DNA of 64,000 bases. Origin: Moritella marina ATCC 15381. GTDB taxonomy: Bacteria; Pseudomonadota; Gammaproteobacteria; Enterobacterales; Moritellaceae. A program made the position numbers and the translations under genes. The notes beneath the pieces were generated by a model that did not search any database, had not been told where the DNA came from, and was given only the letters and a program-made list of their open reading frames with translations. Below are positions 44,287-55,878 of this stretch, piece by piece (within the stretch, counting starts at the first letter, position 1; every line of letters begins with the position of its first letter). Where the stretch lies: contig NZ_CP044399.1 in assembly GCF_008931805.1 (NCBI RefSeq), positions 1,054,001-1,118,000 on the forward strand, in the 5' to 3' direction.

Positions 44287-45873
44287 CTAGTGACCCGCAG
44301 ATTTAACAACTTCTGCTGCACTGTCTACATGTGCACTAATTAGACCCATATCCAGCATCATTGCTGTTGCAGGTTCTAAGAAGTACATCAGTGAGCCAAG
44401 ACCAATTAACGTCATCACGAAGGTATATGGCAATGCCATGATAACCATACGACCATATGATAAACGCAGTAGTGGTGCTACCGCTGAGGTTAATAAGAAT
44501 AAGAATGCCGCTTGGCCGTTCGGTGTCGCAACTGAAGGTAGGTTAGTACCCGTGTTAATTGCGACTGCCAGTAAGTCGAACTGATCTCGTGTGATAGTAC
44601 CATTAACCAGCGCTGCTTTTACTTCCGTAATATAAACAGTCCCGACGAATACGTTATCACTCACCATCGATAAAATACCGTTAGCTAAATAGAATAGCGG
44701 CAGTTGTTGATGTGGGTCAGCAGCCAGTACAGCATTAATCAGTGGAATAAATAATTGTTGATCAATAATCACCGCTACTATGGTAAAGAATACCGCCAGT
44801 AAGGCTGTGAAAGGCAGCGCCTCTTCAAATGCTTTACCTAATGCATGTTCTTCAGTGATACCGTTAAATGCAGTTGCAAGAATAATAACTGATAAACCAA
44901 TAAGGCCTACAGCAGCTAAGTGCATTGCCAGGCCGATAATTAACCAAACACCGATAGCTGCTTGTGTATATAATTTTACACGTTCACGTTGGCTACGGTT
45001 TGCATCTTCAAACTTATCAAAATCAACCAGAATAGTGCGTACTGCCGGTGGCAATTCCGCACCGTAACCAAATACTTTGAATTTCTCTACAAGGAAACAG
45101 GTTAGTAGACCAAAGAAAAATACTGGTATTGTAATTGGTGACATACGTAATGCAAATTCAACGAAGTCCCAGCCAGCTTGTTCAGCAATGATCAAGTTTT
45201 GTGGTTCACCAACCATAGTACATACACCACCGAGTGCTGTACCAACACCGGCATGCATCATTAGGCTACGTAGGAAAGCGCGGTAATCATCAAGATCTTG
45301 ACGCTTCAATTCATTAACCGTTGCATCATCGGTATGATCATGGTCATGTTTAAAGTCACGACCTGATGCTACTTTGTGGTAGATACTATAGAAACCAATC
45401 GCAACACTAATTACTACGGCAATTACCGTTAGTGCGTCTAAGAAGGCTGATAGAAATGCAGATACGACAGAGAAAGACAAAGCCAGCAATGCTTTAGATT
45501 TAATGTTAATCAATAATTTTGTGAAAACATAAAGCAATAATGACTTCATGAAGTAAATGCCTGCAACCATGAATATCAGCAGTAATAATACTTCAATGTT
45601 ACTAACCAGTTCATGTTGTACTTGTTCTGCAGAAGTCATGCCTATGGCAACAGCTTCGATTGCAAGTAAACCACCGGGTTGAAGAGGGTAGCACTTAAGT
45701 GCCATTGCTAACGTAAAGATAAACTCGATAACTAATACCCAACCAGCAATAAACGGGTCAATAGCAAAGATAATAGGGTTTATAATAAGAAAGGCCACGA
45801 TCGCAATTTTGTACCACTGAGGTGAGTTACCTAAGAAGTTTAGCTTTGCTGCCGTGCTAAGACTAATGTCCAT
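44287..45873 (-). CDS. nhaB: Na+/H+ antiporter NhaB
   Basis: 528 residues, about 12 helices, normal for NhaB. Hallmarks include the start [50 protein letters not shown] and [22 protein letters not shown]. It swaps sodium for protons across the inner membrane, useful to a marine cell. Divergent from fadR, as in E. coli. Confidence 0.97.
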   Translation of the reverse strand: MDISLSTAAKLNFLGNSPQWYKIAIVAFLIINPIIFAIDPFIAGWVLVIEFIFTLAMALKCYPLQPGGLLAIEAVAIGMTSAEQVQHELVSNIEVLLLLIFMVAGIYFMKSLLLYVFTKLLINIKSKALLALSFSVVSAFLSAFLDALTVIAVVISVAIGFYSIYHKVASGRDFKHDHDHTDDATVNELKRQDLDDYRAFLRSLMMHAGVGTALGGVCTMVGEPQNLIIAEQAGWDFVEFALRMSPITIPVFFFGLLTCFLVEKFKVFGYGAELPPAVRTILVDFDKFEDANRSQRERVKLYTQAAIGVWLIIGLAMHLAAVGLIGLSVIILATAFNGITEEHALGKAFEEALPFTALLAVFFTIVAVIIDQQLFIPLINAVLAADPHQQLPLFYLANGILSMVSDNVFVGTVYITEVKAALVNGTITRDQFDLLAVAINTGTNLPSVATPNGQAAFLFLLTSAVAPLLRLSYGRMVIMALPYTFVMTLIGLGSLMYFLEPATAMMLDMGLISAHVDSAAEVVKSAGH

Positions 45874-46116
45874 GAGAGGTGTCCAATAAAAAGGTTAAAG
45901 AATAAGAAAATTTGCGCCATTCTAAGCATATTTTGTGACGTGCGCCATTCTTTTTATTGATACAGATTATTGTTTTTGCAAATAAAGCTATTTTAATATT
46001 TAAGTCGGAAAATAATTATTCTAATGATAGGATCTAATTTAAATCTGGTCGGATGTGCCTGTGAATGCTAACATTCAAAAAGATACAACCTGTTATATTT
46101 CCAAATGAGAAGTTAA

Positions 46117-46896
46117 ATGGATATTACTAATAGTAAAACAACAAGTAAAAAGCGTCAGAATGACGGTATTATTAAAGCTAAAAGCCCAGCTGGCTTCGCG
46201 GAAGAATATCTCATCGAATCTATTTGGAAGAATCGTTTCCCACCGGGATCAATACTTCCTGCTGAGAGAGAGCTTTCTGAGCTTATTGGTGTTACCAGAA
46301 CAACGCTACGTGAAGTACTACAACGTTTAGCACGTGATGGCTGGCTCACTATTCGTCATGGAAAGCCGACTCAAGTTAATAACTTTTGGGAAACATCGAG
46401 TCTTTCGATTCTAGAAGATTTAGTACGATTAGATCCTGAGCGTTTACCTGAGTTGATCAGCGATTTATTGTCTGCACGTACAAATATTAGTGTTATTTTT
46501 ATTCGAGCGGCGATCAAACGTGATCCTGAGCGTGTAGTCGAAATTCTAAATGAAGCAGAACTGCTTGCAGATGATAAAGAAGCCTATACCGCATACGATT
46601 ATAGTATGTTACATAAATTAGCCTTTTTATCAGGTAATTTAGTATATGCATTGATTTTGAATGGTTTTGATAATATGTATCGTATTCTGGGTAAAATATA
46701 TTTTGATTACCCTGAAGCACGAGCACTGGCGAAAAATTTCTATCGTGAATTGAAAGAGATCGCACAGAATAATCAAGCTGATGAAAGTTTAAATGTTATT
46801 CGTAATTACGGTATGAATTCTGGTCTACTGTGGCAGCAGTATCGTGATGAAACATGGGATGATATTTGCGTCGCTTTTGAACAACGCATTAAATAA
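46117..46896 (+). CDS. fadR: fatty-acid metabolism regulator FadR
   Basis: 259 residues. GntR-type N-terminal winged helix (SPAGFAEEYLIESIW, FPPGSILPAERELSELIGVTRTTLREVLQRLARDGWLTI seen in part) and a C-terminal acyl-CoA domain. It represses beta-oxidation genes and activates unsaturated fatty-acid synthesis until long acyl-CoA binds. It has a Lys- and Asn-rich N-terminal extension of about 18 residues relative to E. coli; no internal ATG allows a shorter start. The ~40-residue insert of Vibrio FadR is not evident. Confidence 0.95.
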   Translation: MDITNSKTTSKKRQNDGIIKAKSPAGFAEEYLIESIWKNRFPPGSILPAERELSELIGVTRTTLREVLQRLARDGWLTIRHGKPTQVNNFWETSSLSILEDLVRLDPERLPELISDLLSARTNISVIFIRAAIKRDPERVVEILNEAELLADDKEAYTAYDYSMLHKLAFLSGNLVYALILNGFDNMYRILGKIYFDYPEARALAKNFYRELKEIAQNNQADESLNVIRNYGMNSGLLWQQYRDETWDDICVAFEQRIK

Positions 46897-46918
46897 TACC
46901 TACGCAATTATGCCATAT

Positions 46919-46950
46919 AAAAAAACCAGTCAATGACTGGTTTTTTTTTT
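46919..46950. terminator. terminator shared by fadR and ycgB
   Basis: AACCAGT / ACTGGTT stem with A-run before and ten T after, so it works both ways. The ycgB stop codon lies at its edge. Confidence 0.88.
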
Positions 46951-48460
46951 AAGGTGTAGGCATTATACTTTGGCAGAGCAGCTCTATGTTACCATTTGCT
47001 TGTACTTGCTCTAATTTCACATCAAACCCCCATAAGCGATGTAGATGCTTCATCACTTCTTGCGCCGATTTGCTCTCTAACGGTATATCCTGATGTGGCA
47101 CATAACGTAACGTTAAAGAACGGTCACCTTTTCTATCGACATTAAAGATTTGAATATTGGGTTCATTGTTACTTAAATTGTATTGCGCTGATAATTTACT
47201 ACGCAACTGCTGATAACCTTCTTCATTGTGTATTGCCGATACTTCAATATGCTTACTATTTTCGTTATCTTCGATTGAAAATAAATGCATATCTCGCATT
47301 ACTTTAGGCGACAAATACTGACTAATAAAGCTTTCATCTTTAAAGTTTTGCATGGCAAAGTGAACGGTATCCAACCAGTCACTGCCCGCAATATCAGGGA
47401 ACCAGGCTTTATCTTCATCTGTTGGGTGTTCGCACATACGCCTAATATCAGTAAACATCGCAAACCCCAGTGCGTATGGGTTCATACCTGAGTAATAAGG
47501 GCTGTTATACGCAGGCTGAGCGACGACATTGGTATGATTATGTAATATCTCCAGCATGAACTTATCGGATACTAGGCCTTCGTCATACATATGGTTTGTA
47601 ATGGTATAGTGCCAAAATGTTGCCCAGCCTTCATTCATTACTTGTGTTTGTTTTTGTGGATAAAAATACTGACTTATCTTACGCACGATACGAATAATTT
47701 CACGCTGCCAAGATTGTAATAATGGTGCATTTTTTTCGACAAAATAGAGTATGTTTTCTTGTGGTTCTACTGGGAAATTTGGTTCAACAGGTTCCGTTTT
47801 TTCATTGTTTTGGGGCAGGGTACGCCACAGTTCATTGACTTGGGTTTGTAAATAATCGGTACGTTCTTGTTGTCGGCGTTTTTCTTCACTTAACGATGGT
47901 TCACTCGGACGCTTATAGCGGTCAACACCGTAACTCATTAATGCATGGCAGGAATCGACAATGTTTTCGACGGCATCAATACCGTATTTCTGTTCGCATT
48001 CAGCGATATAATTTTTTGAAAATAGTAGGTAATCTATAATTGATTCTGCGTCAGTCCATGACTTAAACAGATAATTACCTTTAAAAAAAGAGTTGTGGCC
48101 ATAGCAAGCGTGTGCAACGACTAACGCTTGCATCGGGATGGTGTTTTCTTCCATTAAATAAGCGATACAAGGACTAGAGTTAATCACGATCTCATATGCC
48201 AGCCCCATTTGTCCACGTTTGTAGCTTTGTTCGGTTTGAATGAACTTCTTACCAAAGCTCCAGTGGTTATAGCCAATTGGCATCCCTACTGAAGAATAAG
48301 CATCCATCATTTGCTCAGCAGTGATCACTTCTATTTGATTGGGGTAAGTATCAAGTCGATAGTGTTCGGCAATACGTTTTATTTCGACATGATATTCTTC
48401 AAGTAGTGGGAAGTTCCAATCAGGACCATCGCTAAGCTGCTTTACTTCATCTTTTAACAT
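46949..48460 (-). CDS. ycgB: SpoVR family protein YcgB
   Basis: 503 residues. SpoVR family signature seen in GPDWNFPLLEEYHVEIKRIA, the His-rich HACYGHNSFFKGNYLFK, NEGWATFWHYTI and MNPYALGFAMF. Role unresolved, linked to stress and stationary phase together with YeaG and YeaH. Third gene of the yeaG-yeaH-ycgB operon, 11 bases after yeaH. Confidence 0.95.
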   Translation of the reverse strand: MLKDEVKQLSDGPDWNFPLLEEYHVEIKRIAEHYRLDTYPNQIEVITAEQMMDAYSSVGMPIGYNHWSFGKKFIQTEQSYKRGQMGLAYEIVINSSPCIAYLMEENTIPMQALVVAHACYGHNSFFKGNYLFKSWTDAESIIDYLLFSKNYIAECEQKYGIDAVENIVDSCHALMSYGVDRYKRPSEPSLSEEKRRQQERTDYLQTQVNELWRTLPQNNEKTEPVEPNFPVEPQENILYFVEKNAPLLQSWQREIIRIVRKISQYFYPQKQTQVMNEGWATFWHYTITNHMYDEGLVSDKFMLEILHNHTNVVAQPAYNSPYYSGMNPYALGFAMFTDIRRMCEHPTDEDKAWFPDIAGSDWLDTVHFAMQNFKDESFISQYLSPKVMRDMHLFSIEDNENSKHIEVSAIHNEEGYQQLRSKLSAQYNLSNNEPNIQIFNVDRKGDRSLTLRYVPHQDIPLESKSAQEVMKHLHRLWGFDVKLEQVQANGNIELLCQSIMPTP

Positions 48461-48471
48461 ATAGATTCTCC

Positions 48472-49755
48472 CTAAGCGGCCTGTTTTTTGAATAGTTCTC
48501 GGAATACAGGGTATATATCTTCGAGCTGGCGAATGTGTTGTAAGGCGAATTGAGAGTACTCTTCGGCTACTTTTTCATATTCTCGCCATAATGTTTGATG
48601 CGCTCGATTTGTTATCTCTATATAGCTGAAATAGCGCACTTGCGGCATTATTTTATCGAGTAAAATCTTGCGGCATAGAGGCGAGTCGTCAGCCCAGTTA
48701 TCACCATCTGAAGCTTGCGCAGCGTAGATGTTCCATTCACTTGCTGGGAATTTATCGGTAACAATTTTATCCATCAGCTTCAAAGCTGACGATACAATTG
48801 TACCACCAGTTTCTTGTGAGTAGAAAAACTCATGTTCGTCCACTTCTTTTGCTTGCGTATGATGACGAATGTAAACGACTTCAATTTTTTTATAAGTACG
48901 GGTTAAGAATAAATAGAGTAAAATGTAAAACCGTTTTGCCATGTCTTTGGTTGGTTGATCCATGGATCCTGAGACATCCATGAGACAAAACATCACAGCT
49001 TGGCTATTAGGTACTGCGTATTGCTCAAAGTTGTTATAACGTAAATCAAAGGTATCAATAAAAGGCACTTTACTGATCCGTGCCTTGAGTTCGGCAATTT
49101 CTTTTTTCAATTCAGCAACAAATTGACCTTCAACTTCTTGACCTTCAACCTTGCCTCGTTTGGCTAATTCATCAACTTCTTGCTGCAGTGCTTTTACTTT
49201 GCGTTTTTTACCGCCTGCGAGAGCGGTACGTCTTGCTAGTGAGTTTTGTAGTGATTTTACAATCGCAATATTCCCTGGGTTACCATTTGAAGTATAACCT
49301 GCGCGATGGGTTTTCATCTCTACAATACTGTTAAGTTGATTCTCTTGTAAGTTAGGTAACTCTAGATCTTCAAAGAGGAGATCTAGATATTCATCTTTTG
49401 AAATTTGGAAATTAAAACCATCGTTACCTTCACCACTATCACTCGCTTCTCCACCGCCCGCGCCTGCACCATCTCCTGCTGGTGGGCGACTGATTTTATC
49501 GCCCGTTATAAATTGATCATTTCCTGGGTGAACAATCGTGCGATCACCGCCTTTCCCTTGATGAAACATAGGTTCTGAGATGTCACGAGTTGGAATGCTG
49601 ACACTTTCTCCAGATGTAATATCCTGGATACTGCGATTGTTTACAGCATCAGATACCGCCTTTTTTATTTGTGAGTTATAACGACGCATAAAGCGTTGTC
49701 GATTAACGGTACTTTTATTTTTACCGTTTAATCTGCGATCAATAAAATGTGCCAT
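48472..49755 (-). CDS. yeaH: YeaH vWA-domain protein
   Basis: 427 residues. DUF444 family: start [19 protein letters not shown], a Gly-rich middle ([13 protein letters not shown]), and a C-terminal von Willebrand A domain with the metal site [12 protein letters not shown]. It works with the YeaG kinase in stress and nitrogen-starvation responses; exact partner unknown. Between yeaG (23 bases) and ycgB. Confidence 0.95.
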   Translation of the reverse strand: MAHFIDRRLNGKNKSTVNRQRFMRRYNSQIKKAVSDAVNNRSIQDITSGESVSIPTRDISEPMFHQGKGGDRTIVHPGNDQFITGDKISRPPAGDGAGAGGGEASDSGEGNDGFNFQISKDEYLDLLFEDLELPNLQENQLNSIVEMKTHRAGYTSNGNPGNIAIVKSLQNSLARRTALAGGKKRKVKALQQEVDELAKRGKVEGQEVEGQFVAELKKEIAELKARISKVPFIDTFDLRYNNFEQYAVPNSQAVMFCLMDVSGSMDQPTKDMAKRFYILLYLFLTRTYKKIEVVYIRHHTQAKEVDEHEFFYSQETGGTIVSSALKLMDKIVTDKFPASEWNIYAAQASDGDNWADDSPLCRKILLDKIMPQVRYFSYIEITNRAHQTLWREYEKVAEEYSQFALQHIRQLEDIYPVFRELFKKQAA

Positions 49756-49778
49756 CTCATACCCCCTAACAAAATCTA

Positions 49779-51701
49779 TTATGATGATTTACGTACGCGT
49801 AAATACCATTCTGACAACAATCTAACTTGTTTCTTGGTATAGCCTTTCTCCATCATTCTGGCTACAAAGTTGTCATGTTTTTGTTGTTCATCAGTGGATG
49901 TTTTACCGTTAAATGAGATAACGGGTAACAACTCTTCGGTGTTGGAGAACATTTTTTTCTCGATAACAGTACGTAATTTTTCGTAACTGACCCAAGTCGG
50001 GTTTTTACCACTGTTATTGGCTCTGGCGCGCAATACAAAATTGACGATTTCGTTACGAAAATCTTTTGGATTACTGATACCAGCGGGTTTTTCAATTTTT
50101 TCTAGATCGTTATTTAATGCTTCTCTATCAAATAGTTGACCTGTATCAGGATCGCGGAACTCTTGGTCTTGGATCCAGAAATCAGCGTAAGTAACATAGC
50201 GGTCAAAAATGTTTTGCCCATATTCTGAATAAGATTCTAAATACGCGGTTTGAATTTCTTTGCCAATAAATTCAACATATTTCGGGATCAAGTAACCTTT
50301 CAAGAACTCTAAATAACGGTCGGCAACATCCTGAGGGAATTGCTCTCGTTCAATTTGTTGTTCAAGCACATAAAATAGGTGTACTGGATTAGCAGCTACT
50401 TCAACATGATCAAAGTTGAAGACTTTAGACAGAATCTTATACGCAAAACGGGTTGATAGCCCTGACATACCTTCATCGACACCAGCATAATCACGGTACT
50501 CTTGATATGATTTTGCTTTCGGGTCTGTATCTTTTAATGTTTCGCCGTCATAAACACGCATTTTAGAGTAAATGGATGAGTTTTCTGGGTCTTTGATACG
50601 TGATAATACGGTAAATTGAGATAGTGCATCGAGCGTACCTGGCGCACATTTGGCATTATGCAGGGCACTATTTTCCAGCAGTTTACGATAGATAGCTTGT
50701 TCCTCACTGATACGTAAACAGTAAGGTACTTTAACTATGTATACTCGATCTAAAAAGGCCTCATTGTTTTTGTTGTTACGGAATGTCTGCCACTCTGATT
50801 CATTGGAGTGAGCGAGGATTATCCCTTCGAAAGGCAAGGCTGATAGGCCTTCGGTACTGTTATAGTTACCTTCCTGTGTGGCGGTAAGTAGGGGATGGAG
50901 CACTTTAATGGGTGCTTTAAACATCTCTACAAACTCCATTACACCTTGATTGGCTTTACATAGTGCGCCAGAGTAGCTGTATGCATCAGGATCATCTTGT
51001 GAAAAATGCTCTAACTGACGAATATCTACTTTCCCCACAAGTGATGAAATATCTTGATTATTCTCATCCCCTGGTTCGGTTTTAGCTATTGCAATTTGAT
51101 GCAAAATCGATGGGCGGACTTTTTCCACTTTGAATTTACTGATATCACCACCAAACTCTTTTAAACGTTTGGCAGCCCATGGTGACATGACATGGCCAAG
51201 GTAACGCGTGGGAATACCGTATTCACTGCGTAAAATGTTGGCATCTTCACTGACGTCAAATAAGCTAAATGGATGATCGTTAACTGGTGATCCTTTGATG
51301 CGATAAATCGCTTCATTTTGCATTAGGTCTTTGAGTTTTTCTGCTAAAGATGATTTACCACCACCAACAGGTCCCAATAAATACAAAATTTGTTTCTTTT
51401 CTTCTAGCCCTTGTGCGGAATGTTTTAGATACGCCACGATTTGTTCAATGGCATCTTCCATACCATAGAAATCTTTAAAAGCAGGGTAGCGTGCAACAAC
51501 ACGGTTGGAAAATAATCGGCTAAGGCGAGAATCTGTCGCGGTATCAACCATTTCTGGTTCACCGATTGCGTTTAATAATCTTTCAGCAGCAGATGCGTAT
51601 ACAGTTTTATCGTCACGACACAAATTTAAAAATTCCTGTATCGTATATTCTTCTTCACGACTTTCTTCGTATCTTTGCTGATAATGTTCAAAAATACCCA
51701 T
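49779..51701 (-). CDS. yeaG: PrkA-type serine protein kinase YeaG
   Basis: 640 residues from ATG 51701, preceded by a TGGGGGTTA ribosome site and matching the E. coli start (FDHYRQRYE-like [11 protein letters not shown]); the frame to 51752 is rejected. AAA-like P-loop [14 protein letters not shown] in the PrkA N-terminal domain and the C-terminal PrkA domain. The ATP-dependent kinase is needed in stress and in long-term starvation. First gene of yeaG-yeaH-ycgB. Confidence 0.96.
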   Translation of the reverse strand: MGIFEHYQQRYEESREEEYTIQEFLNLCRDDKTVYASAAERLLNAIGEPEMVDTATDSRLSRLFSNRVVARYPAFKDFYGMEDAIEQIVAYLKHSAQGLEEKKQILYLLGPVGGGKSSLAEKLKDLMQNEAIYRIKGSPVNDHPFSLFDVSEDANILRSEYGIPTRYLGHVMSPWAAKRLKEFGGDISKFKVEKVRPSILHQIAIAKTEPGDENNQDISSLVGKVDIRQLEHFSQDDPDAYSYSGALCKANQGVMEFVEMFKAPIKVLHPLLTATQEGNYNSTEGLSALPFEGIILAHSNESEWQTFRNNKNNEAFLDRVYIVKVPYCLRISEEQAIYRKLLENSALHNAKCAPGTLDALSQFTVLSRIKDPENSSIYSKMRVYDGETLKDTDPKAKSYQEYRDYAGVDEGMSGLSTRFAYKILSKVFNFDHVEVAANPVHLFYVLEQQIEREQFPQDVADRYLEFLKGYLIPKYVEFIGKEIQTAYLESYSEYGQNIFDRYVTYADFWIQDQEFRDPDTGQLFDREALNNDLEKIEKPAGISNPKDFRNEIVNFVLRARANNSGKNPTWVSYEKLRTVIEKKMFSNTEELLPVISFNGKTSTDEQQKHDNFVARMMEKGYTKKQVRLLSEWYLRVRKSS

Positions 51702-52136
51702 TGGTAACCCCCAAATGTAATTACTTGCATCCGCAAAAATTAGCATCGACAAGTTTGAACTATTTCTTATTACTACTCTAAATCTAGACTTTGATTTTAA
51801 AACTGCGTGATTAAATTGCGGTTTTATAAGCGTTTTATTATTTTAATTGTCCTGGTAGCAATATTGTGTGTTCATGAGAACAGCGTGTGTGTTAGTGAAA
51901 GAGTGTTGGCAAGCGTTATTCTGTGGGTCTTTATATTGTTAATTTCTGGTTTGGCGATACATAAGTAAAGTATAGCTTAATTGCAATGTGATTAAATTTT
52001 ATTGAAAGTAGCGCGTTATAATTACTGTTACCAGCGTAGGTTTAGAGTCATGTAGGAGAGCTGTTATTACTTTGGGTGTAGGAGGAGTAGACTTACGCTC
52101 AATGAGGGGGGAGCGTAGTCTATTAATGGTGAAAGG
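51702..52136. other. intergenic region between yeaG and cimA
   Basis: About 435 AT-rich bases upstream of yeaG. It should hold the yeaG promoter. A hairpin at 52088-52122 (TAGAC-TACGCTC / GAGCGTA-GTCTA, one bulge) lies just after the cimA stop and may end that transcript, but has no T-run. No ORF or repeat seen. Confidence 0.5.
52088..52122 (-). terminator. hairpin after cimA
   Basis: 12-bp stem with one bulge and a purine-rich loop, 15 bases after the cimA stop. No T-run, so a weak or Rho-assisted end. Confidence 0.4.
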
Positions 52137-53675
52137 TTATGCTGTTAGAGCCTCATGCTGCAGCTTATTCAGCATTCTCATTGTAGCTTGTATTCCTGCA
52201 AATACCTGATTTGAGCTGACGCCACGAGTACGGAAAGTTGAACCTCCTTGTCGCCACGTGATAAAGCTTTCAGTTAAAGCGCTCGTTTTCCCACCGGGTG
52301 GAATACGCACCTGGTAGTTGTCTAAATTAGGAAGTTCAAAATCTACTTTTTGCATAATGGCTTCGATCGCCATACTGAATGCATCAAAGCCACCATTACC
52401 AGAACCTGCTGATTTGTATATGTCATCGCCAATACGAATGCGGATACTCGCCGTTGAGTCGACATTGAGACCTGATGTGATCGAGCAGTTAAGTAACTCA
52501 ATGTGTGAGTAATCTTTGCTTTCTAACAGGTCTGCGATAATAAATGGCAAGTCTTCAGGGGTAATAATCGCTTTTTGATCGCCGAGGCTAACAATGCGTT
52601 CAAGCAATTTAGTTTTTTGTTCAGCACTAAGATCGATACTCAAATCTTTTAGGTTTTTTTCTAACGATGCTTTCCCGCTCATCTTACCGAGCGCATAGGT
52701 ACGTGTCCGTTCAAACCGTTCAGGGCCTAACACAGTTTGATATAAGCCCCCTTTATTATCGCCATCAGCATGAATGCCACTTGTCTGAGTAAACACGTCA
52801 GCGCCGATGATAGGAGCATTAGCAGGGGTGATCTTACCTGAGAAGTTCTCAATCATTTGACTGATCTGATGAATATGCTGTTCGTTGATTGACGATTCAA
52901 TACCGAGCTTGTCTTTTAATACCACGGCAACCTCTGCAAGAGAGGCGTTACCTGCGCGTTCACCTAAACAGTTAACAGTACAATGGATAGCGCTAATTCC
53001 TGCTTTGGCTGCGGTGAGGGCATTCGCTGTCGCTAAACCGTAATCATTATGTGGGTGAAAATCAAATTGTAATTGCGGGAAACGGCTGATCATATCAGAC
53101 AGGCTGGTATGCACTTCATCTGGCGACATCACTCCGAGCGTATCCGGTAACATATAATGCTGGATTGGCAGATCGGATAGGGCCGTGATCATGTTGTAAA
53201 CATAGTCAGGGTTATCGCTATAGCCATTAGACCAATCTTCCAGGTAAATATTTACGCTTAAATCTTGCTCCATTGCATAATGGATCGTTTCTCTTACATC
53301 AGCAATATGATCTGCAGGGCTTTTTCGTAATTGTTCAGTGCAGTGTTTTTCGCTGCCTTTGGTTAATAGATTGATTACTTTAGCCCCGCTAGATTTGATC
53401 CAATCAACACTTTTTGTGTGATCTACAAAGCCTAAAATTTCAATACGATGTGCAATTTTCTCTTGCTCTGCCCACTGCATTAATGAAGATACTGCATGTT
53501 TTTCGCCCAGTGATACACGGGCAGATGCGACTTCAATACGATCAACGTTTAGGGATTGGAGTAGGGCTTTGGCAATACTGACTTTTTCGTCGGGGGTGAA
53601 GGAGACACCTTGGGTTTGCTCTCCGTCGCGAAGAGTAGTGTCCATTAACTGGACTCGAGGGCGCATGATTTCCAT
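52137..53675 (-). CDS. cimA: citramalate synthase, Leptospira type (LeuA-like family)
   Basis: 512 residues from ATG 53675 with AGGT at a proper distance; the frame to TTG 53693 is rejected. HMGL-like TIM barrel with DTTLRDGEQTQGVSF (Arg, Asp and Glu of the active site) and the metal-site HPHNDYG, then a C-terminal LeuA allosteric domain (VRIPPGGKTSAL). The whole length follows Leptospira CimA closely (VDRIEVASARVS, LEDWSNGYSDNPDY), unlike E. coli LeuA, which carries RDGEQAL. It makes citramalate from pyruvate and acetyl-CoA for isoleucine. After leuC-leuD; 2-isopropylmalate activity cannot be excluded. Confidence 0.8.
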   Translation of the reverse strand: MEIMRPRVQLMDTTLRDGEQTQGVSFTPDEKVSIAKALLQSLNVDRIEVASARVSLGEKHAVSSLMQWAEQEKIAHRIEILGFVDHTKSVDWIKSSGAKVINLLTKGSEKHCTEQLRKSPADHIADVRETIHYAMEQDLSVNIYLEDWSNGYSDNPDYVYNMITALSDLPIQHYMLPDTLGVMSPDEVHTSLSDMISRFPQLQFDFHPHNDYGLATANALTAAKAGISAIHCTVNCLGERAGNASLAEVAVVLKDKLGIESSINEQHIHQISQMIENFSGKITPANAPIIGADVFTQTSGIHADGDNKGGLYQTVLGPERFERTRTYALGKMSGKASLEKNLKDLSIDLSAEQKTKLLERIVSLGDQKAIITPEDLPFIIADLLESKDYSHIELLNCSITSGLNVDSTASIRIRIGDDIYKSAGSGNGGFDAFSMAIEAIMQKVDFELPNLDNYQVRIPPGGKTSALTESFITWRQGGSTFRTRGVSSNQVFAGIQATMRMLNKLQHEALTA

Positions 53676-53825
53676 ATTTGCTACCTGCTTCAAATTGTAG
53701 GGAAAGAGCGGATAGAAGATACTACCCGCTTATAGCTATCAGCTTTAGCGTATGCGCTTAAGCCGTCCTTCAGTCAAGTCAACAATCGTGCTTTGGTGGC
53801 GCTATTGCTGAGTATGATTGAATTA

Positions 53826-54446
53826 TTAGCTCGCGTCAGTCCATAACCATGGGAACTGTTGCTTATTTTTTGCTTCGAATTCAGAGATTTTATCTTCATG
53901 CTTTAATGTCCACGAGATATCATCAGCGCCTTCGATAAGGCTTTGCTTACGGAATTCGTCAACTTCGATAGCAATAACAATACCGCCTGGTGTCGTTACT
54001 GTTTGAGCAGGTAAATCCACGGTGAATTCAACACCTTCATTCGCATCTATTTCAGCCATCAGTGCCGCTAATTCATTTGTGCTAACACGAATAGGTAAAA
54101 TACCATTTTTGAAACAGTTAGAATAAAAAATATCTGCGTAGCTTGTAGAGATGACAGTGTTGAAACCGAAATCTTCAATAGCCCAAGGCGCGTGCTCGCG
54201 TGATGAACCACAGCCAAAGTTATCGCCAGCTACAAGGATCTTAGCGCCCTTAAAAGCTGGTTTGTTTAATTCAAATGCCGGATTTTCATCACCGTTATCT
54301 AGAAAACGCCAGTCATGGAACAAGTGAATACCGAAACCAGTACGTTCTACTTTCTTCAAAAACTGTTTTGGGATGATCTGATCTGTATCTACGTTACTAC
54401 GATTCATCAATGCCGCAACACTAGTATGATTTTTATATGCTTTCAT
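53826..54446 (-). CDS. leuD: 3-isopropylmalate dehydratase small subunit
   Basis: 206 residues. Aconitase-type swivel domain with NVDTDQIIPKQFL, the conserved GDNFGCGSSREHAPWA, and SYADIFYSNCFKNGILPI. It pairs with LeuC to isomerise 2-isopropylmalate and, in the citramalate route, citramalate. It follows leuC by 31 bases and precedes cimA by 150 bases. Confidence 0.96.
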   Translation of the reverse strand: MKAYKNHTSVAALMNRSNVDTDQIIPKQFLKKVERTGFGIHLFHDWRFLDNGDENPAFELNKPAFKGAKILVAGDNFGCGSSREHAPWAIEDFGFNTVISTSYADIFYSNCFKNGILPIRVSTNELAALMAEIDANEGVEFTVDLPAQTVTTPGGIVIAIEVDEFRKQSLIEGADDISWTLKHEDKISEFEAKNKQQFPWLWTDAS

Positions 54447-54477
54447 TTTAATTCCTTGATCACTAATGTGCTAAAGC

Positions 54478-55878
54478 TTACGCCCAGTTACGGATGTCAA
54501 CAAAATGGCCTTCAATGGCTGCAGCAGCAGCCATTGCTGGAGATACTAGGTGAGTACGACCACCTTTACCTTGTCGACCTTCAAAGTTACGGTTTGATGT
54601 AGACGCACTACGTTGACCTTCACTCAGCTGATCACCATTCATTGCTAAACACATTGAACAACCAGGTTCACGCCACTCCCAACCTGCATCCATTAAGATT
54701 TTATCTAGACCTTCTTCTTCAGCTTGTTCTTTCACAAGGTAAGAGCCAGGTACCGCAATTGCTTGAACTGCAGCACTTACTTTTTTGCCTTTCGTCATTT
54801 CTGCAATTGCACGGAAATCTTCAATACGACCATTAGTACAAGAACCAACAAAGACTAAATCTACTTTAATATCTGTGATTGGAGCGCCTGCAGTAATGCC
54901 CATGTAAGACAATGCACCTTTGCATGCAGATGATTTGATTACATCGTCAAAATCAGCGGGCGATGGAATGTTTGCTGTCACAGGTGAAACTTGTTCAGGT
55001 GATGTACCCCAAGTTACTTGTGGTGCGATATCTTCAGCGGCCAATTCGACAATAGTATCAAATACAGCGCCGTCATCGGTTGGTAGCGATTTCCAGTATG
55101 CGAGTGCAGCAGCCCAATGATCGCCTTTAGGTGCAAATTCTTTGCCTTCAATATAATCGAAAGTTGTTTTATCTGGTGCGATTAAACCTGCACGAGCGCC
55201 ACCTTCAATTGCCATATTACAAAGGGTCATACGCCCTTCCATACTTAATTCACGGATTGCTGAACCAGCGAATTCAATAACATGGCCAGTACCGCCTGCA
55301 GTACCGATCTTACCAATAACAGCAAGTGCGATATCTTTAGCAGTAGAGAATTTAGATAGTTTACCTTCAACGCTTACTAGCATCGTTTTAGATTTTTTCT
55401 GTTGTAACGTTTGAGTTGCCATTACATGTTCAACTTCAGACGTACCGATGCCGAATGCTAACGCACCGAATGCACCGTGTGTAGCTGTGTGGGAATCACC
55501 ACAAACAGCTGTCATACCTGGGTGGATGAAACCGTGCTCAGGAACAACAATGTGAATAACACCGTTGTTAACATTGTTCATGTCATAAATTAGCAGATCG
55601 TGTTCATCACAGTTATCGGCCATTGTTTTAATCTGTTTAGCAGCAATTGGATCTTTAATTGGTAAGTGACGATCAACCGTTGGTACGCAGTGATCCATTG
55701 TTGCTAGAATACTGTGTTTGTTACGTACTGGACGTTGTTGAATTTTTAAACCTTCAAACGCTTGAGGGCTTGTTACTTCATGCATCAAATGACGATCGAT
55801 ATAAAGTATTGGAGTTCCATTCTCTGGCTCATGAACTAAGTGCGAATCCCAAATCTTTTCATACATTGTTTTTTTCAT
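54478..55878 (-). CDS. leuC: 3-isopropylmalate dehydratase large subunit
   Basis: 466 residues, the E. coli length. The iron-sulphur cysteines are in [10 protein letters not shown] and [32 protein letters not shown] and [12 protein letters not shown] complete the aconitase-family core. It forms a heterodimer with LeuD and binds a [4Fe-4S] cluster. First gene of leuC-leuD-cimA; leuA and leuB are not adjacent. Confidence 0.97.
   Translation of the reverse strand: MKKTMYEKIWDSHLVHEPENGTPILYIDRHLMHEVTSPQAFEGLKIQQRPVRNKHSILATMDHCVPTVDRHLPIKDPIAAKQIKTMADNCDEHDLLIYDMNNVNNGVIHIVVPEHGFIHPGMTAVCGDSHTATHGAFGALAFGIGTSEVEHVMATQTLQQKKSKTMLVSVEGKLSKFSTAKDIALAVIGKIGTAGGTGHVIEFAGSAIRELSMEGRMTLCNMAIEGGARAGLIAPDKTTFDYIEGKEFAPKGDHWAAALAYWKSLPTDDGAVFDTIVELAAEDIAPQVTWGTSPEQVSPVTANIPSPADFDDVIKSSACKGALSYMGITAGAPITDIKVDLVFVGSCTNGRIEDFRAIAEMTKGKKVSAAVQAIAVPGSYLVKEQAEEEGLDKILMDAGWEWREPGCSMCLAMNGDQLSEGQRSASTSNRNFEGRQGKGGRTHLVSPAMAAAAAIEGHFVDIRNWA

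Noticed and set aside
52137-53693. Plain leuA (2-isopropylmalate synthase) call
   Set aside because: The DGEQTQGVSF and LEDWSNG motifs and the whole length fit Leptospira-type CimA better than E. coli LeuA; activity still open.
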